Shown here: positions 17,793 through 25,760 of the stretch, one piece after another
Numbering within the stretch: the first letter of the stretch is position 1
Layout of the letters: each line of letters begins with the position of its first letter
Source of the DNA: Alphaproteobacteria bacterium
GTDB taxonomy: Bacteria > Pseudomonadota > Alphaproteobacteria > UBA9219 > RGZA01
Reading direction: 5' to 3'
Length of the DNA: 64,000 nt
NCBI GenBank assembly: GCA_033762625.1
Contig: JANRLI010000011.1
Location: forward strand, 62,001 to 126,000
Translations under genes and position numbers: made by a program
The notes under the pieces: model-generated
What the model was told of the DNA's origin: nothing
What the model saw: the letters and a program-made list of their open reading frames with translations, nothing else
Databases searched by the model: none

Positions 17793-18954
17793 TTGGCGCA
17801 TATGGCTGGTTCTGGCGGGGCGAGGTTGGGGAAAAACGCTCACCGGTGCCCAGGATGCGGCGTATTTTGCGCTATGGAATGATGGCGCGCGTATTGCGAT
17901 TGTCGCGCCAACCACCAGCGATGCGCGCGACACCTGTGTGGAAGGCCCAAGCGGATTATTAAGCGCGTTGCCTGGTGAATCTATTGCGAGCTGGAACCGC
18001 TCGCTGAGTGAACTGGTTTTAAAAAACGGTAGCAGGTTTAAATTATTTTCTGCTGATGAACCGGAACGGTTGCGCGGGCCACAATTTCACCGCGCGTGGG
18101 CTGATGAACTGGCGGCGTGGAAAAGTCCGCAGGCGTTTGACCAATTGATGATGGGGCTGCGTTTGGGAAAACATCCGCAACTGGTGATCACGACCACGCC
18201 AAAGCCCATCAGCATCATCAAGGATTTGGTGAAACGCGTGGGCAAGGATTTGATTTTAACGCGCGGACGAAGTGAAGAAAATGCCGGGAATTTGGCGCCG
18301 CATGTATTGGCGGATTTACGCGAACGCTATGGCGGCACGCGCATAGGACGCCAAGAGCTGGATGCTGAAATTGTAGAAGATATGGAAGGTGCGCTGTGGT
18401 CGCATGCTGCGCTAGATGCGGCGCGTGTAGCGCACCCACCCGATAATCTGGAGCGGATCGTTATAGCAATTGACCCGGCCGTAACCAGCCACAGCACCAG
18501 CGATGAAACAGGTGTAGTGGCAGCTGCCAGAAGTAATGATGGAAAATTTTATGTGCTGGCCGATGTATCTGGGCAGATGACACCCGATGGCTGGGCGCGG
18601 CGTGCAATTGCGCTGCGCGATGAATTGGGCGCAGATTTGATTATTGGCGAAGTGAACGAGGGCGGCGATTTGATTGAACGGATGTTGCGCCTTGCCGACC
18701 CCTATGTCGCATTTAAAGCCGTGCGTGCAACCAAGGCAAAGGCCGCACGCGCCTTTCCAGTTGCGGCATTGTATGAGCGCGGAATTGTGCACCATGTGGG
18801 TATGCACAAGGCGCTTGAAGACCAGATGTGCAAATTCACTGGCCAAGGGTTGAAGGATGGTTCGCCCGACCGTGTCGATGCGATGGTCTGGGCGATGAGC
18901 GAATTGATGCAGGGAACGCATCATGCGCCACGTGTTCGCAATATCAGTTTTTAA
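17659..18954 (+). CDS. GTA large terminase (gp2-like, HK97/T4-type packaging motor)
   Basis: ATPase-nuclease that packages DNA into the prohead. Walker A is GRGWGKT near residue 53 and Walker B is RAWADELAAWK near 153. The C-terminal RNaseH-like nuclease has VIAIDPAVTSH, IIGEVNEGGD and RVDAMVWAMSEL. The start is uncertain: 17659 is the first ATG, while 17701 (MNWPESKRK) also fits. The long overlap with the small terminase gene implies coupling. In GTAs this enzyme packs random host DNA. Confidence 0.92.
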   Translation: MMWMPQSLLLNQYWMNWPESKRKSWMARAKWLLAARPEQITPQGDWRIWLVLAGRGWGKTLTGAQDAAYFALWNDGARIAIVAPTTSDARDTCVEGPSGLLSALPGESIASWNRSLSELVLKNGSRFKLFSADEPERLRGPQFHRAWADELAAWKSPQAFDQLMMGLRLGKHPQLVITTTPKPISIIKDLVKRVGKDLILTRGRSEENAGNLAPHVLADLRERYGGTRIGRQELDAEIVEDMEGALWSHAALDAARVAHPPDNLERIVIAIDPAVTSHSTSDETGVVAAARSNDGKFYVLADVSGQMTPDGWARRAIALRDELGADLIIGEVNEGGDLIERMLRLADPYVAFKAVRATKAKAARAFPVAALYERGIVHHVGMHKALEDQMCKFTGQGLKDGSPDRVDAMVWAMSELMQGTHHAPRVRNISF

Positions 18955-18969
18955 ATGAGAGGACTAACG

Positions 18970-20154
18970 ATGGAATGGCCAGCTTTTCTAACGCGTAAGC
19001 CAAAAATGCGCAGCGTTGCCGCACAAAAAACATCCGCATCAGGGCCGGTGGTTGCATATTCGCATGTTGGCAAACCGCGCTGGACTCCGCGCCGCTATGA
19101 TGCATTGGCCGAAGAAGGCTATCGCAAGAATGTGGTCGCATGGCGCTGTATTTCCGAAGTTGCCAGAGCATCCGCCAGCATACCGTGGCTGCTTTATGAT
19201 ACGGACCATCAGGAATTGGAAGATCATCCGCTTAAAGAGCTGCTGAAACATCCAAACCCTTTGCAAGGTACCGCGCAGTTTTTAGAAAGCGTGTTCAGCT
19301 ATTACCAGATTTCGGGGAATGTGTATATCGAAGCGATACGTCCGAATGAGGGCAGCGCGCCAGTTGAGCTATATGTGCTGCGCCCAGACCGTATGCGTGT
19401 GATACCGGGCGAAAGCGGTTTGCCGCTTGGGTATGAATATCAGGTTAGCGGGCGCACGGTGCGCTGGGCCGCAGATCCGTTCACGGGCGCGAGCAATATT
19501 TTGCATTGGAAGGCGTTTCATCCATTGGATGACTGGTATGGCATGGCGCCATTGGAAGCTGCGATGACTGCAATTGACCAGCATAATGCCGCTAGCGCAT
19601 GGAACCAAGCGTTACTGAACCAAGCAGCGCGACCATCGGGCGCGTTGATTTATTCACCCAAGGATGGCCCAACGCAATTAAGTGATGAGCAATTCCGGCG
19701 GTTGAAAGAAGAGCTGGAAGAACATTATCAAACACCGCGCAACGCCGGACGCCCGCTTATTCTGGAGGGTGGGCTGGATTGGAAGGAAATGGGATTAACG
19801 CCAAAGGATATGGATTGGCTGGCAGGGCGTAAACGTGCCGCACAAGATATTGCATTGGCATTTGGTGTGCCCGACCAGTTGATCAGCATTTCGGAATCGC
19901 AAACCTATGCCAACATGGCAGAAGCTCGATTAGCTTTATATGAAGAAACCGTTTTGCCATTGGTGCAGCAATTCAGAGGTGAGTTGAACCGTTGGCTCAC
20001 GCCCATGTTCGATGACACGTTGCGACTTGAAATCGATGCAGACGAAATCCCGGCGCTCGCCGCGCGGCGTGACATGGTGTGGGATAAAATCGGCAAAGCT
20101 GATTTCCTTTCGCGCAATGAAAAACGCCAAGCCGTTGGTTATCCGCCAGAATGA
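18970..20154 (+). CDS. GTA portal protein (gp3-like, HK97 family)
   Basis: Dodecameric portal through which DNA enters the head. 394 residues. Family signatures are NPLQGTAQFLESVFSYYQISGNVYIEAIR, LYVLRPDRMRVIPG, LHWKAFHPLDDWYGMAPLEAAM and the C-terminal DIALAFGVPDQLI. The ATG at 18970 has a strong GAGAGGA site 6 nt upstream; an earlier ATG at 18955 adjoins the terminase stop but lacks a good ribosome site. Follows the terminase directly. Confidence 0.93.
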   Translation: MEWPAFLTRKPKMRSVAAQKTSASGPVVAYSHVGKPRWTPRRYDALAEEGYRKNVVAWRCISEVARASASIPWLLYDTDHQELEDHPLKELLKHPNPLQGTAQFLESVFSYYQISGNVYIEAIRPNEGSAPVELYVLRPDRMRVIPGESGLPLGYEYQVSGRTVRWAADPFTGASNILHWKAFHPLDDWYGMAPLEAAMTAIDQHNAASAWNQALLNQAARPSGALIYSPKDGPTQLSDEQFRRLKEELEEHYQTPRNAGRPLILEGGLDWKEMGLTPKDMDWLAGRKRAAQDIALAFGVPDQLISISESQTYANMAEARLALYEETVLPLVQQFRGELNRWLTPMFDDTLRLEIDADEIPALAARRDMVWDKIGKADFLSRNEKRQAVGYPPE

Positions 20155-20155
20155 T

Positions 20156-20815
20156 TTAATCGATCACGAATGGTTTTAATTTTGCATCGGTAATGCGCGG
20201 TGTGTCAGCGGGTGCAGGTTTGTGAGGTGTTACATCACGAGGTTCAGTTGATGTTGGGTGCAGATCATCGATCACTAAGGTGCTGATGCCGAATTTGCGG
20301 CGGAGCATATCTTTTGAATCGGTGCGCATCATCCAGGACATAACTGGAGAAATGACATAAACAGTACCGATCAACGCAAAATCGACAAAATTACGTACAG
20401 ATGGGTAGTCCGAGTTCGCCAAGTGATTCTGTTGGATCATAAGCGGCGTTAAAATCATCAACCATGCGGTGGTTGTATTCATCAGGCCAACCTTCAGGCC
20501 TGCTTCTGCGGCGATCCGTGCTGCATCGAGTTTAGGGATACCTGGTATCTTTGACATTTGACGGTATTGATCAACGGCATCGAGAACAGTGGCTGCAAAA
20601 GGAGATGCGGTAATCACCGGAGTAATGAATTTGCTGAATGCAATCGCACCAGATGATGGAAGACAGGTTTCAAGTGCAGCGCATCCCAATACTGCAACTC
20701 CGCCGATTAAACCATAAGCGGTTGCGCGAAATGCATACGTCCGCGATGCCCAAAAGCGTGCGATGCGGCTTTTGTATTTATGTTGTTGCGGCTCATGTTC
20801 GATGATCTGTGACAT
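20156..20815 (-). CDS. Minus-strand membrane protein of unknown function inside the GTA cluster
   Basis: 219 residues from MSQIIEHEPQQHK. A basic N-terminus is followed by hydrophobic segments at about 27-48 (AYGLIGGVAVLGCAALETC), about 60-75, about 118-133 (TAWLMILTPLMI) and about 147-162 (FALIGTVYVISPVMSWMM), then a polar Pro/Thr-rich tail. I do not recognise it. It lies convergent with the portal gene and divergent from the protease gene, exactly where canonical GTAs have only a small gene or nothing. It breaks the polarity of an otherwise plus-strand cluster, so it is probably an insertion, perhaps a moron-type gene. Confidence 0.65.
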   Translation of the reverse strand: MSQIIEHEPQQHKYKSRIARFWASRTYAFRATAYGLIGGVAVLGCAALETCLPSSGAIAFSKFITPVITASPFAATVLDAVDQYRQMSKIPGIPKLDAARIAAEAGLKVGLMNTTTAWLMILTPLMIQQNHLANSDYPSVRNFVDFALIGTVYVISPVMSWMMRTDSKDMLRRKFGISTLVIDDLHPTSTEPRDVTPHKPAPADTPRITDAKLKPFVID

Positions 20816-20903
20816 GTGCCGATTATATCGAAAAATGTGTGCGGTTATACTTTCATGGCACAAGAATTTTGAAAATTAACCATACTGTGAATGTGGATGA
20901 AGC

Positions 20904-21455
20904 ATGAAAACAAAATATATGACTGCGCTGTTTGAAGTAAAAGAACTGGGCAGTGAAGGATTTATCGCGGGTTACGCATCGGTCTTTGGTGAGGTTGATG
21001 CGCAAAGTGATGTTGTGGCAAAGGGTGCGTTTACGCGCAGTCTTTCCAGATACAAACAAAGCAAAAGCAACCCTGCCATGCTGTGGATGCATGATACCGG
21101 TGAACCCATCGGCGTGTGGACAAGCGTGAATGAAGATGCCCGCGGCCTTCGCGTTGAAGGAAAGCTGGCGGTTAAAACGCAGCACGGGGCAGAAGCCTAT
21201 GAACTTTTAAAAATTGGTGCGGTGAGCGGGCTTTCCATCGGCTATTCGGCGATTAAAAGCGTGAAGGATAGTAAAACAAAAATCCGCACACTGACGGAAG
21301 TAGAACTTTATGAAATATCGCTGGTTACATTCCCCGCCAATTCATTGGCGCGCGTGCATACCGTGAAAGAACATACGGATAACCAATTAAACCATAACGA
21401 GTTTCAGGCCATCGTTATGCGCTTACGAAACACGGCCAACGCTTTAAAAAACTAA
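20904..21455 (+). CDS. GTA prohead protease (gp4-like, HK97 family)
   Basis: Serine protease that matures the capsid. 183 residues. U35 family signatures are FIAGYASVFGEVDAQSDVVAKGAF, the catalytic-His region PAMLWMHDTGEPIG and the Ser region GAVSGLSIGYSAIKS, then VELYEISLVTFPAN. The ATG at 20904 follows a GGATGAAGC stretch; an in-frame ATG lies at 20919. Directly upstream of the capsid gene, as expected. Confidence 0.93.
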   Translation: MKTKYMTALFEVKELGSEGFIAGYASVFGEVDAQSDVVAKGAFTRSLSRYKQSKSNPAMLWMHDTGEPIGVWTSVNEDARGLRVEGKLAVKTQHGAEAYELLKIGAVSGLSIGYSAIKSVKDSKTKIRTLTEVELYEISLVTFPANSLARVHTVKEHTDNQLNHNEFQAIVMRLRNTANALKN

Positions 21456-21477
21456 ACCAAAACTAATGGAGACATGG

Positions 21478-22695
21478 ATGACTGACTTGATGGAAATCAA
21501 GGCGGCAACGGGTGAGCTTGCTCATGCGTTTGAAGCCTTTAAAGAAGCAAATGATGAACGACTGGCATCGCTGGAACGCAAGCGCGGCGATGTGGTATTG
21601 GAAGAAAAAGTTGATCGCATCAATAGCGATGTAACCAAACTGCAAGATACGGTTGCGGCATTTAAAACCGCATTCAAACGCCCCGGTAAAGCGGGCGAGA
21701 TGGTTCAAGAACCATCCGAACACAAGCGCGCATTTTTGCGTTATGTCACGAAGGGCGCGGAGCAGGATCTATCCGGTCTTGAAGCCAAGGCGATGAGTGT
21801 CATTTCAGACCCTGATGGTGGTTATCTGGTTCCTTCGGAAATGTCAGACCGAATTATCACGCGCCAGTTTGATACAACCCCAATGCGCCAATTGGCAACC
21901 GTGATGACCGTATCATCGGATGCCGTTGAAATGCTGCGTGATACGGATGACAGCGAAGCATTTTGGGTCAGCGAGCTGGATAGCCGCGTTGATTCAGAAC
22001 CCGGTCAATTTGGCCGTATCCGCATTTCGGTGCATGAATTACATGCGCAGCCAAAAGCAACGCAAAAACTGCTCGATGATGCAAATGTGAATGTTGAAGA
22101 GTGGATTATCGGAAAAATTGCGGCACGCTTTGCACGCCGTGAAAACGCAGCTTTTGTCACCGGTGATGGTGTGGCTCAACCACGCGGTTTCACCAGTTAT
22201 TCGGTTGCGGCAACTGCCGATGCAACCCGCCCATGGGGTACGTTTGAATATTTTCCATCTGGCGCAGCGGCCGCATTTGCTTCAACCGCCCCAGCTGATG
22301 CGATTATCAGCCTGATGCATAAATTAAAGGCAGGGTATTTGCCAAACGCATCATGGCTGATGCCGCGCGCGGTATCCGAACTCATCCGTAAGATGAAGGG
22401 CACAACCAATGACAGCTATTTGTGGCAGCCAAGCTTGCAAATCGGCACACCGGCAACCTTGCTGGGCTTCCCGGTTTATCTTGGGGAAGACATGCCAGCC
22501 GTGGCTGCGAGCAGCTTGTCACTGGCATTTGGTAACTTTGCTGAAGCCTACACCATTGTTGACCGTATTGGCATGCGTATTTTGCGTGATCCATTTACCT
22601 CCGCACCATTTGTTAAGTTCCGTTGCACCAAGCGTGTTGGCGGCGATGTTACCAATTTTGATGCGTTGAAATTCCTGCGCTTCAGCGTTTCGTAA
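21478..22695 (+). CDS. GTA major capsid protein (gp5-like, HK97 fold)
   Basis: 405-residue capsid precursor. The N-terminal ~80 residues are helical scaffold-like delta domain (MTDLMEIKAATGELAHAFEAFKEANDERLASLERK). The shell domain follows, starting with SVISDPDGGYLVPSEMSDRII, with RENAAFVTGDGVAQPRGF and SWLMPRAVSELIRKMK as HK97-capsid landmarks. The ATG at 21478 has GGAG 6 nt upstream; 21466 is an alternative. A ~59-bp repeat copy begins at its stop codon. Confidence 0.95.
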   Translation: MTDLMEIKAATGELAHAFEAFKEANDERLASLERKRGDVVLEEKVDRINSDVTKLQDTVAAFKTAFKRPGKAGEMVQEPSEHKRAFLRYVTKGAEQDLSGLEAKAMSVISDPDGGYLVPSEMSDRIITRQFDTTPMRQLATVMTVSSDAVEMLRDTDDSEAFWVSELDSRVDSEPGQFGRIRISVHELHAQPKATQKLLDDANVNVEEWIIGKIAARFARRENAAFVTGDGVAQPRGFTSYSVAATADATRPWGTFEYFPSGAAAAFASTAPADAIISLMHKLKAGYLPNASWLMPRAVSELIRKMKGTTNDSYLWQPSLQIGTPATLLGFPVYLGEDMPAVAASSLSLAFGNFAEAYTIVDRIGMRILRDPFTSAPFVKFRCTKRVGGDVTNFDALKFLRFSVS

Positions 22696-22753
22696 AATAG
22701 CTCAAATGCTGCATGGCATGCCCGCATCAGTGGGCATGCCAGCGGTCGCTGAC
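22695..22753 (+). repeat. Intergenic ~59-bp repeat, copy A
   Basis: Begins AATAGCTCAAA at the capsid stop and ends with the hairpin CAGCG-GT-CGCTG. This copy also has a perfect 9-bp stem GGCATGCCC/GGGCATGCC with an 8-nt loop in the middle. It shares its ends with copies at 25430 and 25688. Confidence 0.8.
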
Positions 22754-22783
22754 ATAACTATTATTCAAATTAGGAGATAACTC

Positions 22784-23176
22784 ATGGCTTTAAAAGATCT
22801 TGAAAACAGAATTAGCGTTGCGCAAAGCCTTGCGCCTGCGGTGCGTAACGCAACAGCAAATGGCACGGGCATTGATTTGCAGGGCTTTAATTCGGCAATG
22901 GTGGTGTTCAATTTTGGTGCATGGACAGATGGAACACATACACCCTCACTGCAACATTCAACCGATAACTCTACCTATGTGACCTGCGACAGTAATTCGA
23001 TGAACGGCACATTTGTTGCTGTATCAAGCGGCGCGGGTGCAAACACCATTCAGAAAATCGGTTATACGGGCGGGTATCGTTACATCCGCGCGGTGATGAC
23101 TGTTTCGGGCGCAACAACAGGCGCTGCTGCAAATGCGGTGGTGCTACGCAGCCATCCGGCGGTAGGTCCGGTTTAA
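22784..23176 (+). CDS. Probable head decoration/stabilisation-like protein after the capsid gene
   Basis: 130 residues starting MALKDLENRISVAQSLAPAV, followed by a Gly/Thr/Ser-rich beta-strand-type region (GIDLQGFNSAMVVFNFGAWTDGTHTPSLQ) and YRYIRAVMTVSGATTGAAAN. Proteins of this look are found next to capsid genes in tailed phages. A role on the capsid surface is inferred from position and the beta-rich composition. It is not part of the canonical Rhodobacter GTA set. It has a good AGGAGA ribosome site and is followed by an intrinsic terminator. Confidence 0.6.
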   Translation: MALKDLENRISVAQSLAPAVRNATANGTGIDLQGFNSAMVVFNFGAWTDGTHTPSLQHSTDNSTYVTCDSNSMNGTFVAVSSGAGANTIQKIGYTGGYRYIRAVMTVSGATTGAAANAVVLRSHPAVGPV

Positions 23177-23222
23177 TTAGCGTATAATAAGTAATCCCAA
23201 GCTAACGTAGTACTAACTCAAG

Positions 23223-23255
23223 GGCAGGTTTGCAGCGATGCAGCCTGCCTTTTTC
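23223..23255 (+). terminator. Intrinsic terminator inside the GTA cluster
   Basis: GGCAGG (23223-23228) pairs with CCTGCC (23244-23249), with an inner TGCA/TGCA pairing around GCGA, followed by six T (23250-23255). It lies between the capsid/decoration block and the connector genes. Confidence 0.75.
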
Positions 23256-23272
23256 TTTTAAGCAGGTTTTTC

Positions 23273-23926
23273 ATGACAGCATTGGTCCGAACCACGCCGC
23301 CAGCAAGCGAGCCGATAAGTCTTTCGGAAGCTAAAGCGCATGTGCGCGTGAGCATTAGTGATGATGACGCATTGATAACCAATTTGATTACAGCAACACG
23401 GATGATATGCGAAGAGTTCACTGGCCGCGCACTGATAACGCAAGGATGGCGGTTATGGCTTGATACATTTCCAGGCGACCGCTTGGCGTGGTGGGATGGA
23501 ACACGCGAAGGCGCGGCATCGAAACTAACGGTGAAGCGGTTTATTCTCATGCCGCGCGCGCCATTGCAAAGCATTAGCGCCGTAAATGTATATGCCGACG
23601 ATGATAGCAGCGTTGTTTTTTCGCCCACGCTATATTTTGTAGATAGCAATGCCGAGCCAGGGCGGTTGGCGTTGCGCAATAACGCATCATGGCCAGTGCC
23701 ACAACGCGCAAGCAACGGAATTAGCGTTGATTTTACCGCGGGATATGGCGCGGCAAGCGCGGTACCGCAGGCATTGAAGCAAGGCATGCTCGCGCACATT
23801 GCACAGCTTTATGAACATCGCGGCGAAGGGCTGCGTTTAAATGGGGATGCACTTTCGGTGAAGGCTTTGCCGGATATTGTTCAGGCGCTTTACCAGCCAT
23901 TCCGCGTACAGCGTCTGCGTTACTAG
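23273..23926 (+). CDS. GTA head-tail connector (gp6-like)
   Basis: 217 residues. The N-terminus PPASEPISLSEAKAHVRVSISDDDALITNLITATRMICEEFTGRAL is the hallmark of gp6/phiE125 gp8-type adaptors that bind below the portal. The C-terminus ends with VPQALKQGMLAHIAQLYEHRGEG. It probably forms the ring between portal and head-closure protein. Its expression must read through the upstream terminator or use an unseen promoter. Confidence 0.88.
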   Translation: MTALVRTTPPASEPISLSEAKAHVRVSISDDDALITNLITATRMICEEFTGRALITQGWRLWLDTFPGDRLAWWDGTREGAASKLTVKRFILMPRAPLQSISAVNVYADDDSSVVFSPTLYFVDSNAEPGRLALRNNASWPVPQRASNGISVDFTAGYGAASAVPQALKQGMLAHIAQLYEHRGEGLRLNGDALSVKALPDIVQALYQPFRVQRLRY

Positions 23927-23937
23927 GGGAATTTCAG

Positions 23938-24264
23938 ATGTTCGGAATCGGAACTTACCGTCAGCGCTTATATGTGCAGCAGGAAAACCCGGTTGCGGAT
24001 ACTGGCGGCGGCAATGCCATGGCGTGGACCACCATCAATACCATTTGGGCATCGATTGAACCTGTTAGCGGCAATGAACAAATGATTGCAGGCAAGCCAA
24101 GCGGCACGGTTACACATCGCATTCATACGCGTTATGACGCAACCATCACACCCGCGATGCGGCTTATGCTGGGTAGCCGCATCTATAATATCCGTTCCAT
24201 CAAAAATATTCAGGAACGCAACCGCGTATTGGAAATTCTTGCCGAAGAAGGCGTCGCGACATGA
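23938..24264 (+). CDS. GTA head closure protein (gp7-like)
   Basis: 108-residue head-tail joining protein. The N-terminus YRQRLYVQQENPVADTGGGNAMAWTTINTIWASIEPVSGNEQ and the middle THRIHTRYDATITPAMRLMLGSRIYNIRSIKNIQERNRVLEILAEE match the SPP1 gp16-like head-closure family. Position between connector and tail-terminator genes agrees. Its stop overlaps the next start by 4 nt (ATGA). Confidence 0.88.
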   Translation: MFGIGTYRQRLYVQQENPVADTGGGNAMAWTTINTIWASIEPVSGNEQMIAGKPSGTVTHRIHTRYDATITPAMRLMLGSRIYNIRSIKNIQERNRVLEILAEEGVAT

Positions 24265-24668
24265 CCACATCACTTTTTGCAGTGCAGGAAGCTGTGTATG
24301 GTGCACTGACATCCAGCACAGCACTGCAAGCATTACTGGGTAATCCGGTTCGATTATATGATGTGATACCACCTGCTGCGTTGTTTCCATATGCGACGCT
24401 TGGCGATGTATTGATAAAAGAATTTGATACAAAAGACCAGACCGGATTTGAGCAATCACTCATTCTGCATGTGTGGTCGCGTTACCGCGGGCGCAAGGAA
24501 CTCAAGCAAATCATCCAGACCATTTATGATGTGTTGCATAACAGTGCACTGAGTATAACCGGCGCAAATTATGTATCTTGCCAGTTTCAATCCGCCAGCA
24601 CGCTTCAGGAAAATGATGGCCTGACGCTTCATGGCATCCTTCGTTACCGAATAATTGTTCAGCATTAA
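24261..24668 (+). CDS. GTA tail terminator-type protein (gp8-like, DUF3168)
   Basis: 135 residues. The DUF3168 pattern is visible: AVYGALTSSTALQALLGNPVRLYDVIPPAALFPYATLGD at the N-terminus and LILHVWSRYRGRKELKQIIQTIYDVLHN in the middle. In GTAs and siphophages this protein caps the tail tube at the head interface. Coupled to gp7 by a 4-nt overlap. Confidence 0.88.
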   Translation: MTTSLFAVQEAVYGALTSSTALQALLGNPVRLYDVIPPAALFPYATLGDVLIKEFDTKDQTGFEQSLILHVWSRYRGRKELKQIIQTIYDVLHNSALSITGANYVSCQFQSASTLQENDGLTLHGILRYRIIVQH

Positions 24669-24683
24669 AACCAGGAGAAGAAT

Positions 24684-25097
24684 ATGACCCAAAACGCCCG
24701 AACCGGACGGACCTTGCTGATTGCCGATGGCACAGGAGTTGGCGCAACCGTGATTGCTGCGATGCGATCGACGAATTTTACTATTCAAGGCAAGGCCGTT
24801 GATGTCACCGATAAAAGCAGCACCAACCAATACCGAGAATTATTGGCAGGTGCTGGCGTGGTTAGCGTAACCGTTGGAGCCAAGGGATTGCTGAGCGGTT
24901 CAACACAAACGCAAACACTTGTCACAAGGGCGATTAGCCGCAGCGTAGATAGCTACCGGATTACCTTTGATAACGGCGATGTATTGGAAGGACCATTCCA
25001 GTTGGTACAGTTTGAAGCAGCGGGTGATTATAATAACGAGCAAACCTATCAGCTTAGTTTTGAATCCGCTGGCGCGCTCACATTTACTACGGTGTAA
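24684..25097 (+). CDS. GTA major tail tube protein (gp9-like, TP901-1 family)
   Basis: 137 residues. It starts MTQNARTGRTLLIADGTG and continues ATVIAAMRSTNFTIQGKAVDVTDKSS; ending EQTYQLSFESAGALTFTTV. This is the tail-tube family pattern of stacked hexameric rings. There is a clear AGGAGAAG ribosome site. Very short for a tube protein but typical for GTA gp9. Confidence 0.9.
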   Translation: MTQNARTGRTLLIADGTGVGATVIAAMRSTNFTIQGKAVDVTDKSSTNQYRELLAGAGVVSVTVGAKGLLSGSTQTQTLVTRAISRSVDSYRITFDNGDVLEGPFQLVQFEAAGDYNNEQTYQLSFESAGALTFTTV

Positions 25098-25098
25098 T

Positions 25099-25431
25099 AT
25101 GACGGGTGTAGCGATGCGTGAATATAATCCGGCGCGCGGCGATGTGCTGATCAGTCTTTTGGAATATGAATTCATCATGCGCCCCAGTTTTCATGCGATT
25201 GCATTGCTGGAAGAGCATTTCAAACGGGGTATAATCGATATTGCCCGCGATTACCATAATAGCAAAATTTCCCATGCCGGTGATTTTGTAGCCATTGTGC
25301 AGGCAGGATTAAAAGGTGCGGCGCAAGACGTGCCTGCTGATTTGCCAGACAGGATTATTGGCACGGGGTTAACGCAAATTATCGAACCATGCGGGAAGTT
25401 TCTAGCCCACGCTTGTGGAATAAAATGTTAA
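25099..25431 (+). CDS. GTA gp10-like tail assembly chaperone
   Basis: 110 residues. The pattern YNPARGDVLISLLEYEFIMRPSFHAIALLEEHFKRGIIDIA, followed by HAGDFVAIVQAGLKGAA, matches the GTA gp10 family (phage tail assembly chaperone type). It starts 1 nt after the gp9 stop; a later in-frame ATG at 25114 is also possible. The frame runs upstream into gp9, but that part is not coding. A repeat copy begins at its stop. Confidence 0.85.
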   Translation: MTGVAMREYNPARGDVLISLLEYEFIMRPSFHAIALLEEHFKRGIIDIARDYHNSKISHAGDFVAIVQAGLKGAAQDVPADLPDRIIGTGLTQIIEPCGKFLAHACGIKC

Positions 25432-25488
25432 TAGCTCAAACGCCGCATGGCTTCGCTCGCATTGGCTCGCGGGCCAGCAATCGCTGTC
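25430..25488 (+). repeat. Intergenic ~59-bp repeat, copy B
   Basis: AATAGCTCAAACGCCGCA start, two direct GCTCGC units 4 nt apart in the middle and a CAGC-AATC-GCTG terminal hairpin. It lies between gp10 and gp10.1. Reading it as coding would give gp10.1 an artificial 15-residue N-terminus. Confidence 0.82.
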
Positions 25489-25491
25489 CTT

Positions 25492-25692
25492 ATGGATGAG
25501 TTCACAAAAAATGCGATGGGTACAGCCTGTGGCGTAATGGGCTGGGCACCAGACGTGTTTTGGCAAGCAACGCCATTTGATTTATTAAACGCGTGGCATG
25601 GGTATGAAACATTTCATGGCCTGAAACCCGCGAATGATTTGACGCATGCTGACGTGCGCGAGTTAAGAAAAATATTAAACGACTTAAAATAG
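25492..25692 (+). CDS. GTA gp10.1-like tail assembly chaperone
   Basis: 66 residues from MDEFTKNAM. The core GVMGWAPDVFWQATPFDLLNAWHGY matches the small phage tail assembly chaperone family (GTA gp10.1), in which a Trp-Pro-Asp-x-Phe-Trp core is typical. The ATG at 25492 is chosen because the frame upstream (from 25447) is made of repeat copy B. The ribosome site is weak. The TAG stop lies inside the start of repeat copy C. Confidence 0.78.
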   Translation: MDEFTKNAMGTACGVMGWAPDVFWQATPFDLLNAWHGYETFHGLKPANDLTHADVRELRKILNDLK

Positions 25693-25747
25693 CTCAAACG
25701 CCGCAAGGCTTTGCTCGCATAAGCTCGCGGGCCAGCGGTCGCTGCCT
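25688..25747 (+). repeat. Intergenic ~59-bp repeat, copy C
   Basis: Nearly identical to copy B: AATAGCTCAAACGCCGCA, GCTCGC-ATAA-GCTCGC, then CAGCG-GT-CGCTG. It lies between gp10.1 and gp12, where canonical GTAs carry gp11. Confidence 0.82.
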
Positions 25748-25760
25748 TTAAGGATAAAAA

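Noticed and set aside
25447-25491. Longer gp10.1 start at 25447
   Set aside because: The extra residues are encoded by repeat copy B and do not resemble the family N-terminus.
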